Translations under genes and position numbers: made by a program
Assembly: GCA_030731175.1 (NCBI GenBank)
Contig: JANQUM010000309.1
Coordinates: 1-13,007, forward strand
Direction: 5' to 3'
Length of the DNA stretch: 13,007 nt
DNA from: Spirosomataceae bacterium
GTDB lineage: Bacteria; Bacteroidota; Bacteroidia; Cytophagales; Spirosomataceae
The notes under the pieces: model-generated
Seen by the model: the letters and a program-made list of their open reading frames with translations, nothing else
What the model was told of the DNA's origin: nothing
Databases searched by the model: none
Part shown: in pieces, positions 1 to 6,225 of the stretch
How the letters are laid out: the number at the start of each line of letters is the position of its first letter
Position numbering within the stretch: position 1 is the stretch's first letter

Positions 1-190
1 CCGTGCTTGTCACAACGTAGATATTTTCTTTCGGCACAACGCCCTCAAAACGATCGGCGGTTTGCTGAATGAGCGTTCGGCCCGTTCCTAAAACATCGTG
101 AAACTGCTTTGGATATGTTTGGCGGCTAAACGGCCAAAAACGAGTGCCAACGCCACCCGCCATGATTATTACGTAGTTGTTGTTATTCAT
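1..190 (-). CDS. manC: Mannose-1-phosphate guanylyltransferase, N-terminal fragment
   Basis: Only the first 63 codons are present; the gene continues beyond the left edge. The translation starts MNNNYVIIMAGGVGTRFWPF and continues through SRQTYPKQF. This is the nucleotide-binding signature of sugar-nucleotide pyrophosphorylases (GGxGxRxxP...PKQ), in the variant typical of GDP-mannose pyrophosphorylases. The known family reaction is mannose-1-phosphate plus GTP giving GDP-mannose and pyrophosphate in the cytoplasm, feeding surface polysaccharide, fucose or O-antigen synthesis. The start codon lies inside the end of the upstream DUF3089 gene (the shared 8 nt read ATGAATAA), so the two are probably co-transcribed and translationally coupled. 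A related nucleotidyltransferase (glucose-1-phosphate type) is less likely because of the FWPFSR..YPKQF wording. The C-terminal part cannot be judged. Confidence 0.87.
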   Translation of the reverse strand, partial: MNNNNYVIIMAGGVGTRFWPFSRQTYPKQFHDVLGTGRTLIQQTADRFEGVVPKENIYVVTST

Positions 191-1250
191 TGTTTTCAAA
201 AGTATTACTGGCTAAAAATGTATCAATCCGTAAAGCTACGTTTTCTCGAATGTTCATCCAAAAGAGATTGATATCGGCAATGTGCCAAATTTTTGTTTTT
301 AAGAATATTCTACCTCTTACGTAAGGTTTGTTTATCCACAACATATTATCGTGAATTTGGGCATCGGCGAGTTGCTTCACAAAGGTGAATTTCAAGCCAA
401 CACCACCTTTATTAAGTGCTTTTGGGGCGTAAGTATCGTTTGTGTTCCACGTCAATGGATTTACGCAGATTGCTTTTGCCAGCCCGTCATTATAGTAGGG
501 TGGGGTAAAATCCTTCAAGAACGTATTCCACGTTACAAAGCCGCCCGTATGTTCGGCGGTTTCACTTACTTTTATTGTCTCGAAATAATCAGGTGGCGTG
601 GAAATTCCGATTAAATATGCTTCCACAAATTGTTTTTGCAGCGGTTTGCCGTCGATAAATTCCTTTATTAAACGTCCGGCGTGAATGGTGCCTTGGCTGT
701 GCGAAGCAATCACGATTGGTCTGCCATCATTATGATTTTTCAGGTAAAATTCAAAAGCACTTTTTACGTCTTCGTAAGCAATATCAAGTGATTGCTTCTT
801 GTTCTCTGGCTTTTCCGTTGTAAACGCCGAATAATGTGCCTGGCGATAGCGAGGAGCAAAAACCCGACACGAACCGTTAAAAACAGAAGCTTGATTCAAA
901 ATCGTCGAATTATCAGTTTTTTCGTTCAGCTCTTTGTCATTTATATCTCCATTCCATTTAAATTGATTCGTAGGTTCATACGTATAAGTAGTTGGGTGAA
1001 TAAAAAAAACGTCTGTCTTTGCCTCTGATTGCAAATCTTTCAAGCCTGACTTCAGAGGAACAGAATCTGCCTTATCAACCTTATTTGGGTGAGCCGCCCA
1101 ATTCTCAATCGCCTCATAGTCAGGAGCTTTTGGTGTGCTACTTTCTGAGAAATCTGTAGTGAGTTTGTGGGGCGTTTGAGCTATTACTTTACTTTCTGCA
1201 CAACATATACATATGAGAAATAATACGGATATATTTATTTTAATGTTCAT
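183..1250 (-). CDS. DUF3089-type secreted alpha/beta-hydrolase-like protein
   Basis: 355 residues. Residues about 1-25 form a Sec signal peptide (hydrophobic core ISVLFLICIC), probably cleaved near VIA|Q, which would place the protein in the periplasm or outside. The mature part matches my memory of the DUF3089 family: VFFIHPTTY near 81-89, a SxCRVFAPRYRQA-like stretch near 127-138, a nucleophile elbow SHSQG with candidate catalytic Ser185, and a C-terminal block WHIADINLFWMNIREN (about 322-337) carrying a candidate catalytic His323. The family is lipase/esterase-like by fold, but I know of no established substrate. The two cysteines at 16-17 do not form a good lipobox, so lipid anchoring is not claimed. 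The gene precedes manC with an 8-nt overlap, suggesting a shared transcript. No clear promoter or Shine-Dalgarno is seen in the 98-bp divergent gap to the receptor gene. Confidence 0.82.
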   Translation of the reverse strand: MNIKINISVLFLICICCAESKVIAQTPHKLTTDFSESSTPKAPDYEAIENWAAHPNKVDKADSVPLKSGLKDLQSEAKTDVFFIHPTTYTYEPTNQFKWNGDINDKELNEKTDNSTILNQASVFNGSCRVFAPRYRQAHYSAFTTEKPENKKQSLDIAYEDVKSAFEFYLKNHNDGRPIVIASHSQGTIHAGRLIKEFIDGKPLQKQFVEAYLIGISTPPDYFETIKVSETAEHTGGFVTWNTFLKDFTPPYYNDGLAKAICVNPLTWNTNDTYAPKALNKGGVGLKFTFVKQLADAQIHDNMLWINKPYVRGRIFLKTKIWHIADINLFWMNIRENVALRIDTFLASNTFENNE

Positions 1251-1270
1251 GTGACTATTTTTTGTTTAAA

Positions 1271-1304
1271 TTGCACAATATTCAGGTGCAGTGTAGTAAT
1301 TTTG
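1271..1304 (+). promoter_or_regulatory. Putative Bacteroidota-type promoter of the TonB-dependent receptor
   Basis: TTG at 1271-1273 and TAATTTTG at 1297-1304 match the Bacteroidota sigma-factor consensus TTG / TAnnTTTG. The 23-bp spacer is at the long end of what is accepted. Transcription would start near 1310, giving a leader of about 40 nt before the ATG at 1349. The leader is A-rich and has no Shine-Dalgarno, as is usual for this phylum. Confidence 0.55.
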
Positions 1305-1348
1305 CTGCAATATTAATAATTAACAAACCAAACAGAAACTAAAACTTT

Positions 1349-4300
1349 ATGATTAAATCTATTCTCCAAAAAGGGTTATCAAGTGTTTTTGCATTCTTGC
1401 TCTTCACAACAACCCTCTACGCACAAACTACCATTACTGGTAAAATCACCGATTCGGATACGAAAGAACCGCTCATCGGGGTAAGTATTCAAGTAAAAGG
1501 CAAAATTATCGGTACTACTACTGATGTAAAAGGTGAGTTCTCGTTGAGTACTTCAACCCCCGTACCTTTTCAGGTTATTGTTTCTTCTGTTGGCTATCAA
1601 GTGCAGGAAGTTGACATCACCAGTGAAAATGCTAACCTAATTATTTCACTTGTAGAGCAATCTATCATGGGTCAGGAAATAGTTGTGGCTGCTTCCCGTG
1701 TGGAAGAAAGCGTGATGAAATCTCCTGCTGCGGTTGAAAAAATGAACATTAAAGCCATTCGCGAGGCTGCTGCACCGTCGTTTTATGATGCACTTGCTAA
1801 TATGAAAGGTGTTGACATGACGACTCAAGGTTTACTCTTCAAATCAGTAAACATGCGGGGTTTTGGTGCAACGGGTAACGTTCGTACCGTACAAATGATT
1901 GACGGAATGGACAACCAAGCTCCGGGCCTTAACTTCCCCGTTGACAACATTGTGGGTATGCCAGAACTTGACGTTGAAAGCGTTGAATTATTGCCAGGTG
2001 CGGCTTCTGCCCTTTATGGCCCGAATGCGTTGAACGGTATCATTTTGATGAAATCAAAAAGCCCGTTCTTGTATCAAGGCCTGAGTGCCTCGGTGAAAGG
2101 TGGCGTAATGACGGCTTCAAACCGTGATGTAGTTACTACTCCTTTTTATGATGTAGCGGTTCGTTACGCAAAGGCAATCAACGATAAGTTTGCCTACAAA
2201 GTGAACCTATCTTACTTAGCTGCTCAAGATTGGCAAGCAACTGATGCAACCAATATGAACATTGGTGGAATCCAAGACGGAAGCCGTGGACTCGGTGTAA
2301 ACCCTGATTACGATGGTCAGAATATTTATGGCGATGAGGTACAAACCAATATGGGTGGCGTAGCAGACGCTCTAGTTGCCGGAGGAATATTGCCATCCGC
2401 CGTGAGAGGTCTCGTTCCTAACGTACCAGTTAGCCGAACAGGTTATAACGAGCGTGATTTGATGGACTATAATACTAAAAGCTTCAAAGCTAACGCAGCC
2501 CTTCATTATCGTCTGAACGAAAAAATGGAATTGATCGGACAATTTAACTACGGTTCAGGAACTACGGTCTACACCGGAACGGGACGTTACGGTTTACGTG
2601 ACTTTGTCCTTACGCAAGGTAAGGTTGAATTGCGTGCCGATAATTTTACGGCAAGGGTTTATACCACGCAAGAGCGTTCGGGAGATTCTTATCTTGCTGG
2701 CCTTGCGGCAATTGGAATGCTGAACGAAGCAAAATCGCACACTAACTGGTTTGGACAATACGTAGGGACGTTTGCTGGTGCACGTGCGGCCGGGCAGTCA
2801 GAAGAAGCTGCTCACGTTACAGCCCGTGCTGCTGCACAAAGCGGAATACCGCTTGCTGGTTCAGATCAATTTAACTCGTTGCTCGATAAATACCGTGGTC
2901 TATCAATCGGAAACGGTGGAAGTAATTTTGATGACCAAACAAACATGTACCACGCCGAAGCTTTTTATGACTTCAAAAATGAAATCAAATTCGTTGATTT
3001 ATTAGTTGGCGGAAACGTGCGTCAGTATCAGTTACGCTCAAACGGAACGTTGTTCTCTGACTTGAAAACGGACGAAAATGGTGTTCAACGTGACGGAACA
3101 ATTCCGATTAATGAATTTGGAGCTTTTGCTCAGGCATCAAAAAGTTTGTTCAAAGACCATTTGAAAGTAAGTGGCTCACTTCGTTATGATAAGAACCAAA
3201 ATTTTGAAGGTCAGTTTACGCCACGTATCTCGGCGGTTGGTTCATTCGGAAACCACAACGTTCGTTTGTCTTATCAAACAGGTTTCCGTATTCCAACAAC
3301 GCAGAATCAATACATTGACCTAACAACTCCGCAAGGAACGTTGATCGGTGGTCAGCCTGAGTTTATCGATCGTTATAACTTACGGAGCGGCATTGCAGCG
3401 TTTGTTCTTAATGACTTTATTCAGAACGGAGCAGCTTCTCAGTACCTAGATGATGCCGCTAGACAACTTATTGGCCAGCAAGTGAATGCATTTGTGGCCG
3501 CTAACTTACCAGCTATTACCGCTGGCGTTACTGCAGCTGTAAGGGCACAAGTTACCGCTGGTGTTACGGCTCAAGTTAATGCTGGCGTAGCAGCAGGTTC
3601 AATACCAGCAGCTCAAGCTGCTGCGGCGATTGCAGCGGGTGTCACTAGCACAATGGCTCTTCCATCAACACAAGCTACTATCCAAACCAATGTAACTGCA
3701 CAAGCTGCCGCTACGGGGGCTCAGGTTACTCCCGCATTTGCGTTGGCAAATTTACCAAAGTATGACCCAACACCGTTGCAGCCCGAGCGTATCCGCTCTT
3801 GGGAAGTTGGTTACAAAGGTTTGATTGGTAAGAAGTTATTTGTGGATGCTTACTATTATGAAAGTACATACATCAACTTTATCGGTGGAACGCAAGTAGT
3901 GGTACCAACGGCACCGGCATCAGCTGGATTACCAATTGAGTCGGGTGTGGGTTCGGCAAGTACCCGTGTAGGCTACTCACTTCCTTCTAACACAAAAGAA
4001 GATATCAAAGCGAGAGGTTGGGCAATTGGCTTAGACTACGCCATTGGTAAAGGTTATACAGTTGGTGCAAACGTTGCTAATAACGAGTTAACTAATTTTG
4101 TACCTACGCCTCAGCAGCAATATGCTGCTTTTAACACGCCAACTTACCGTTATAACTTGAGCTTTGGTAAAAGCGTCGGTAGTGGTGATAAATTAGGTTT
4201 CAAAGTTACGTACCGTTACCAAGATGCATTCTTGTGGCAGTCAAGCTTTGTGCAGCCAACTACGGCGGGTATTGATTTCTTCCAGAACACCACAGTTCCG

Positions 4301-4474
4301 GCGGTTAGCAACATAGATGCTCAGGTAAGTTTAAAAGTACCAAGCATTAAGTCTATCATCAAAATTGGTGGAACAAACATCGGTGGCAACCCTTACATAC
4401 AAGCATACGGTAGTGCTTCTATCGGATCAATGTACTACGTAGCGTTGACGTTTGATGAATTGTTGAACAGATAA
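1349..4474 (+). CDS. TonB-dependent outer-membrane receptor with carboxypeptidase-regulatory-like domain
   Basis: 1041 residues. Order of parts: signal peptide 1-25 (ends ..LYA|Q); a CarboxypepD_reg-like beta-sandwich about 27-105 (TITGKITDSDTKEPLIGVSI, then GTTTDVKGEFSL); a TonB-box-like strand EIVVAAS near 110; a plug domain about 120-235 (DALANMKGVDM, NMRGFGATGNVRTVQMIDG, VELLPGAASALYGPNALNG); then a 22-strand-type barrel to the C terminus. The barrel contains the family motif LQPERIRSWEVGYKG near 811. The protein would take up a ligand across the outer membrane using TonB energy. The substrate is unknown: there is no SusD partner next door, and the sequence lacks the usual SusC wording, so a simple SusC call is not supported. 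An Ala/Val/Thr-rich stretch of about 100 residues (about 700-803) sits just before the PERIRSWEVGYKG strand and is probably a surface loop. A second Ala-rich patch lies near 458-500. It is monocistronic, with an intrinsic terminator downstream. Confidence 0.9.
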   Translation: MIKSILQKGLSSVFAFLLFTTTLYAQTTITGKITDSDTKEPLIGVSIQVKGKIIGTTTDVKGEFSLSTSTPVPFQVIVSSVGYQVQEVDITSENANLIISLVEQSIMGQEIVVAASRVEESVMKSPAAVEKMNIKAIREAAAPSFYDALANMKGVDMTTQGLLFKSVNMRGFGATGNVRTVQMIDGMDNQAPGLNFPVDNIVGMPELDVESVELLPGAASALYGPNALNGIILMKSKSPFLYQGLSASVKGGVMTASNRDVVTTPFYDVAVRYAKAINDKFAYKVNLSYLAAQDWQATDATNMNIGGIQDGSRGLGVNPDYDGQNIYGDEVQTNMGGVADALVAGGILPSAVRGLVPNVPVSRTGYNERDLMDYNTKSFKANAALHYRLNEKMELIGQFNYGSGTTVYTGTGRYGLRDFVLTQGKVELRADNFTARVYTTQERSGDSYLAGLAAIGMLNEAKSHTNWFGQYVGTFAGARAAGQSEEAAHVTARAAAQSGIPLAGSDQFNSLLDKYRGLSIGNGGSNFDDQTNMYHAEAFYDFKNEIKFVDLLVGGNVRQYQLRSNGTLFSDLKTDENGVQRDGTIPINEFGAFAQASKSLFKDHLKVSGSLRYDKNQNFEGQFTPRISAVGSFGNHNVRLSYQTGFRIPTTQNQYIDLTTPQGTLIGGQPEFIDRYNLRSGIAAFVLNDFIQNGAASQYLDDAARQLIGQQVNAFVAANLPAITAGVTAAVRAQVTAGVTAQVNAGVAAGSIPAAQAAAAIAAGVTSTMALPSTQATIQTNVTAQAAATGAQVTPAFALANLPKYDPTPLQPERIRSWEVGYKGLIGKKLFVDAYYYESTYINFIGGTQVVVPTAPASAGLPIESGVGSASTRVGYSLPSNTKEDIKARGWAIGLDYAIGKGYTVGANVANNELTNFVPTPQQQYAAFNTPTYRYNLSFGKSVGSGDKLGFKVTYRYQDAFLWQSSFVQPTTAGIDFFQNTTVPAVSNIDAQVSLKVPSIKSIIKIGGTNIGGNPYIQAYGSASIGSMYYVALTFDELLNR
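3476..3751 (+). repeat. Ala/Val/Thr-rich low-complexity insert within the receptor gene
   Basis: This stretch encodes about 92 residues dominated by Ala, Val, Thr, Gly and Gln, with a recurring motif of the form AGVTAxVxA (for example AGVTAAVRAQV followed by TAGVTAQVNAGV). At DNA level it shows degenerate repeats around GTTACCGCTGG and GTTAATGCTGG. It keeps the reading frame and contains no stop. By position it lies between two barrel strands, so an extracellular helical or flexible loop is the likely form. Whether it arose by slippage is an inference. Confidence 0.6.
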
Positions 4475-4479
4475 AATTT

Positions 4480-4521
4480 ATGGGTGTAGGGGCGTAAAAT
4501 TTTACGCCCTCACAAACCCAT
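4480..4521. repeat. Palindromic element with perfect 20-bp core
   Basis: The core GGGCGTAAAATTTTACGCCC (4490-4509) is a perfect palindrome. It is flanked by ATGGGT (4480-4485) and ACCCAT (4516-4521), which extend the pairing after a small imperfection. It lies 5 bases after the receptor stop codon. There is no T-tract directly after the stem, so it is not a classic terminator. The wording (TAGGGGCG..CGCCCT) resembles short palindromic repeats scattered between genes in many bacteria. That comparison is from memory and needs a genome search. Confidence 0.6.
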
Positions 4522-4554
4522 CAACGATAATTTTCTTTGGTTTAAGTGGAAAAG

Positions 4555-4581
4555 GAGCTTCCGCCTGGAGGCTCTTTTTTT
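4555..4581 (+). terminator. Rho-independent terminator after the TonB-dependent receptor
   Basis: GAGCTTCC (4555-4562) pairs with GGAGGCTC (4567-4574), giving 8 bp with one G-T pair around a GCCT loop, followed by seven T. A-rich sequence precedes the stem. It is placed to end the receptor transcript. On the minus strand the stem is followed only by CCTTTTCC, so it is weaker in that direction. Confidence 0.85.
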
Positions 4582-4608
4582 ATGGAAAGCAGTTCCGTTT
4601 TATAATAA

Positions 4609-4668
4609 ACCCCGAAGACCACAAAGCCGCCAAGATTATATTCTTAGCGGCTTTGTGGTCTTCGGGGT
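4609..4668. repeat. Long inverted repeat, perfect 22-bp arms
   Basis: The left arm 4609-4630 (starting ACCCCGAAGACC) and right arm 4647-4668 (ending GGTCTTCGGGGT) are perfect reverse complements over 22 bp. After one mismatch the pairing continues 4 bp (AAGA/TCTT), leaving a 6-nt TTATAT loop. Read on the minus strand, the stem is followed by a T/A-rich run (TTTATTATA) and lies about 60 nt after the leuA stop, so it may end the leuA transcript. Read on the plus strand there is no T-tract. The CACAAAG..CTTTGTG wording is reminiscent of interspersed palindromes in environmental Bacteroidota, recalled and not verified. Confidence 0.75.
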
Positions 4669-4727
4669 AAAATTTATTGAAAAGATCTTTTTAGTATCTC
4701 ACCATAGAATCTTGCGGAAAATCCCCC

Positions 4728-5876
4728 TCAAGCAGGAAGTTTCAATAGTTTCACCAAATCTCGGTCGTTTACTTCTTTAATCTCGTCGGCGAGTTCTAAA
4801 AAGCGGTCATAGAGTTCAGTGACTTCATCGCGGCTGAGGTTAAAACCGAGCAATTCCAAACGGTGCTTGATGGCGTGCCTACCGCTTCGGGCGGTTAATA
4901 CAATGTCTGATTTATCAACGCCCACGTCTTGCGGAGCAATGATTTCGTAGTTCTCGGCGTGCTTCAAAAAGCCATCCTGGTGTATTCCTGATGAATGAGC
5001 GAAGGCATTTCTGCCCACAATTGCTTTGTTTGCTTGCACGGGCATCCGCATCGTTTTGGCAATCAATTTACTTAACGGAGCCAGACCTTTAGCGTCAATA
5101 TCCGTATAAACACCTAAATCTCTGTGTACTTTGAGCGTCATGGCAACTTCTTCGAGCGAAGTGTTCCCGGCACGTTCACCAATTCCGTTTATCGTAACTT
5201 CTACCTGTCTTGCACCTGCCTGAATCCCGGCAATCGTATTCGCCGTTGCCATTCCCAGGTCATTGTGGTTGTGCATCGAAAGAATTGCTTTGTCAACATT
5301 CGGCACGTTGTTCATCAAATAACTTACTCTATCAAACGTCTGATTTGGCAATAAATATCCCGTGGTATCCGGTAAATTTACAACGGTTGCTCCTGCTTTA
5401 ATAACCGCTTCGGTTAATCGGGCGAGAAATTCAATGTCGGCTCGTCCGGCATCTTCGGCGTAGAACTCTACGTCTTCCACGTACTTTTTAGCATATTTCA
5501 CTGCGGCTACGCCACGTTCCAGAATATCGTCGTAGTTGCTATTGAATTTGTATTTTATGTGAATGTCTGACGCTCCAATGCCGGTATGAATTCGCGGGCG
5601 TTTGGCGTACTTTAGAGCATCGGCGGCAACGTCGATGTCGTTTTGCACGGCACGGGTTAAGCCACAAACCGTGGCGTTTTTTACTGCTTTTGAAACTTCC
5701 ACAACAGATTTAAAATCGCCGGGGCTTGACACCGGAAATCCAGCCTCGATTATATCAACGCCGAGTTTATCGAGTTCTATTGCAATCATCACCTTTTCTT
5801 GCGTTGACAATTGGCAACCTGGCACCTGCTCGCCGTCGCGAAGAGTGGTATCAAAAACATAGACTTTATTATTCAT
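4728..5876 (-). CDS. leuA: 2-isopropylmalate synthase lacking the leucine-sensing domain
   Basis: 382 residues. The known family reaction is acetyl-CoA plus 2-oxoisovalerate giving 2-isopropylmalate, the first committed step of leucine synthesis, in the cytoplasm. A TIM-barrel HMGL-like domain spans about 4-270. It has the signature DTTLRDGEQ (9-17), NLPDTTGY (167-174), metal-site MHNHNDLG (201-208) and NGIGERAGNTSLEE (230-243). Asp14, His202, His204 and Asn238 occupy the positions known as metal ligands in E. coli LeuA. The linker subdomains follow (SSGIHQDGFLKH, TARSGRHAIKHRL), and the protein stops near the point where E. coli LeuA (about 523 residues) enters its C-terminal LeuA-dimer/allosteric domain, so direct leucine feedback is unlikely. 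NLPDTTGY argues for isopropylmalate rather than homocitrate synthase; a related 2-alkylmalate synthase remains possible. No other leu/ilv gene is in view. A putative attenuator lies in its 5' leader. Confidence 0.88.
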   Translation of the reverse strand: MNNKVYVFDTTLRDGEQVPGCQLSTQEKVMIAIELDKLGVDIIEAGFPVSSPGDFKSVVEVSKAVKNATVCGLTRAVQNDIDVAADALKYAKRPRIHTGIGASDIHIKYKFNSNYDDILERGVAAVKYAKKYVEDVEFYAEDAGRADIEFLARLTEAVIKAGATVVNLPDTTGYLLPNQTFDRVSYLMNNVPNVDKAILSMHNHNDLGMATANTIAGIQAGARQVEVTINGIGERAGNTSLEEVAMTLKVHRDLGVYTDIDAKGLAPLSKLIAKTMRMPVQANKAIVGRNAFAHSSGIHQDGFLKHAENYEIIAPQDVGVDKSDIVLTARSGRHAIKHRLELLGFNLSRDEVTELYDRFLELADEIKEVNDRDLVKLLKLPA

Positions 5877-5934
5877 CGTGAAGTGTGATTGTGGTGTAAA
5901 TAAGTAAGGAATATTATTAGCCTTGATTTTTCAT

Positions 5935-5962
5935 AAAAAAACCCGAACCTCAAAGATACGGG
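5935..5962 (-). terminator. Intrinsic terminator of the leuA attenuator
   Basis: CCCGTATC (5962-5955) pairs with GGTTCGGG (5949-5942): four G-C pairs, a T/T mismatch, then three pairs closing a TTTGA loop. Seven T follow (5941-5935). The stem is modest, as expected for a conditional terminator. It lies upstream of leuA, so it can only make sense as a regulated stop. Confidence 0.7.
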
Positions 5963-6021
5963 AGCGTCTGAAACGTTGTATAAAAGCAACTCCCCCGTTA
6001 ACTAATAGGCAGCGGGAGGAG
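5935..6021 (-). promoter_or_regulatory. Candidate leucine attenuator in the leuA leader
   Basis: Read on the minus strand, four segments can pair in exclusive ways. Segment 1 CTCCTCCCG (6021-6013) is codons 11-13 of the leader peptide and pairs with segment 2 CGGGGGAG (5997-5990) over 8 bp with one bulged base. Segment 2, extended as ACGGGGGAG (5998-5990), can instead pair with segment 3 GCTCCCGT (5965-5958) over about 7 bp. Segment 3 also supplies CCCG for the terminator stem with segment 4 CGGG (5945-5942). A ribosome stalled at the Leu codons would mask segment 1, free segment 2, form 2:3 and block termination. Normal translation would favour 1:2 plus the terminator. leuA begins about 58 nt downstream of the T-tract. 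The pairings are read directly; the mechanism is inferred from known amino-acid attenuators. Confidence 0.75.
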
Positions 6022-6051
6022 GAAGTCAGTACGTTGGTTTCGTAGATTCAT
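5998..6051 (-). CDS. Leucine-rich leader peptide of leuA
   Basis: A 17-codon open frame reading MNLRNQRTDFLLPLPIS, stop TAA. Four of 17 residues are Leu (positions 3, 11, 12, 14), encoded CTA, CTC, CTC and CTG, with one Ile at 16. The stop codon abuts hairpin segment 2 of the attenuator. An in-frame TAA lies just upstream (6063-6061), so this ATG is the only start. A TAATTTTG promoter box ends only 4 nt before the ATG, so the mRNA may begin at or very near this AUG (leaderless). The peptide is expected to act through its translation, not as a product. Its short length means chance cannot be excluded alone, but its position and codons agree with the downstream hairpins. Confidence 0.72.
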   Translation of the reverse strand: MNLRNQRTDFLLPLPIS

Positions 6052-6055
6052 TCCC

Positions 6056-6086
6056 CAAAATTAGGTTTATTTCTACACTCGCCCAA
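6056..6086 (-). promoter_or_regulatory. Putative promoter of the leuA leader transcript
   Basis: On the minus strand TTG (6086-6084), a 20-bp spacer and TAATTTTG (6063-6056) match the Bacteroidota consensus TTG-N19/20-TAnnTTTG. With the usual 5-7 nt from this box to the start site, transcription would begin at about 6051-6049, on or beside the leader-peptide ATG. Confidence 0.65.
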
Positions 6087-6177
6087 ACTTCCTACTTTCA
6101 AGCGAGGCAAATAGGAATAATATGCTATCTAATCGTTAACATTCTGAAATTTTATGCTGTAACTTGGTTTAAAATCT

Positions 6178-6185
6178 TAATTTTG
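6178..6185 (+). promoter_or_regulatory. Putative -7 box of the pyk promoter
   Basis: TAATTTTG matches TAnnTTTG exactly. No good TTG lies at the expected distance; the nearest candidate is CTG at 6157-6159 with an 18-bp spacer. A start near 6191 would leave a leader of about 35 nt before the ATG at 6226. That would exclude none of the coding region and fits the ATG start. Confidence 0.45.
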
Positions 6186-6225
6186 TGCTTGTTCTAAGCT
6201 ATTAAAATTATTGATTGTATCTGTT

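Noticed and set aside
1251..1348. Promoter for the DUF3089 gene on the minus strand
   Set aside because: Only a partial match (TAATATTG, one mismatch) without a correctly spaced TTG; not strong enough to annotate.
4680..4691. 12-bp palindrome AAAAGATCTTTT near the leuA stop
   Set aside because: AT-rich and short; expected by chance at this composition, and too weak for a terminator.
5911..5934. Five-codon frame (MKNQG) right after the attenuator T-tract
   Set aside because: Too short, with no control codons of interest and no link to the hairpins; likely chance.
6211..6225. TTG start for pyruvate kinase at 6211
   Set aside because: The ATG at 6226 gives the standard family N terminus; the five extra residues have no support and no Shine-Dalgarno.
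5877..6225. T-box or metabolite riboswitch in the leuA leader
   Set aside because: No T-box specifier/antiterminator core or other known riboswitch core was recognised, and the peptide-plus-hairpin layout explains the region better.
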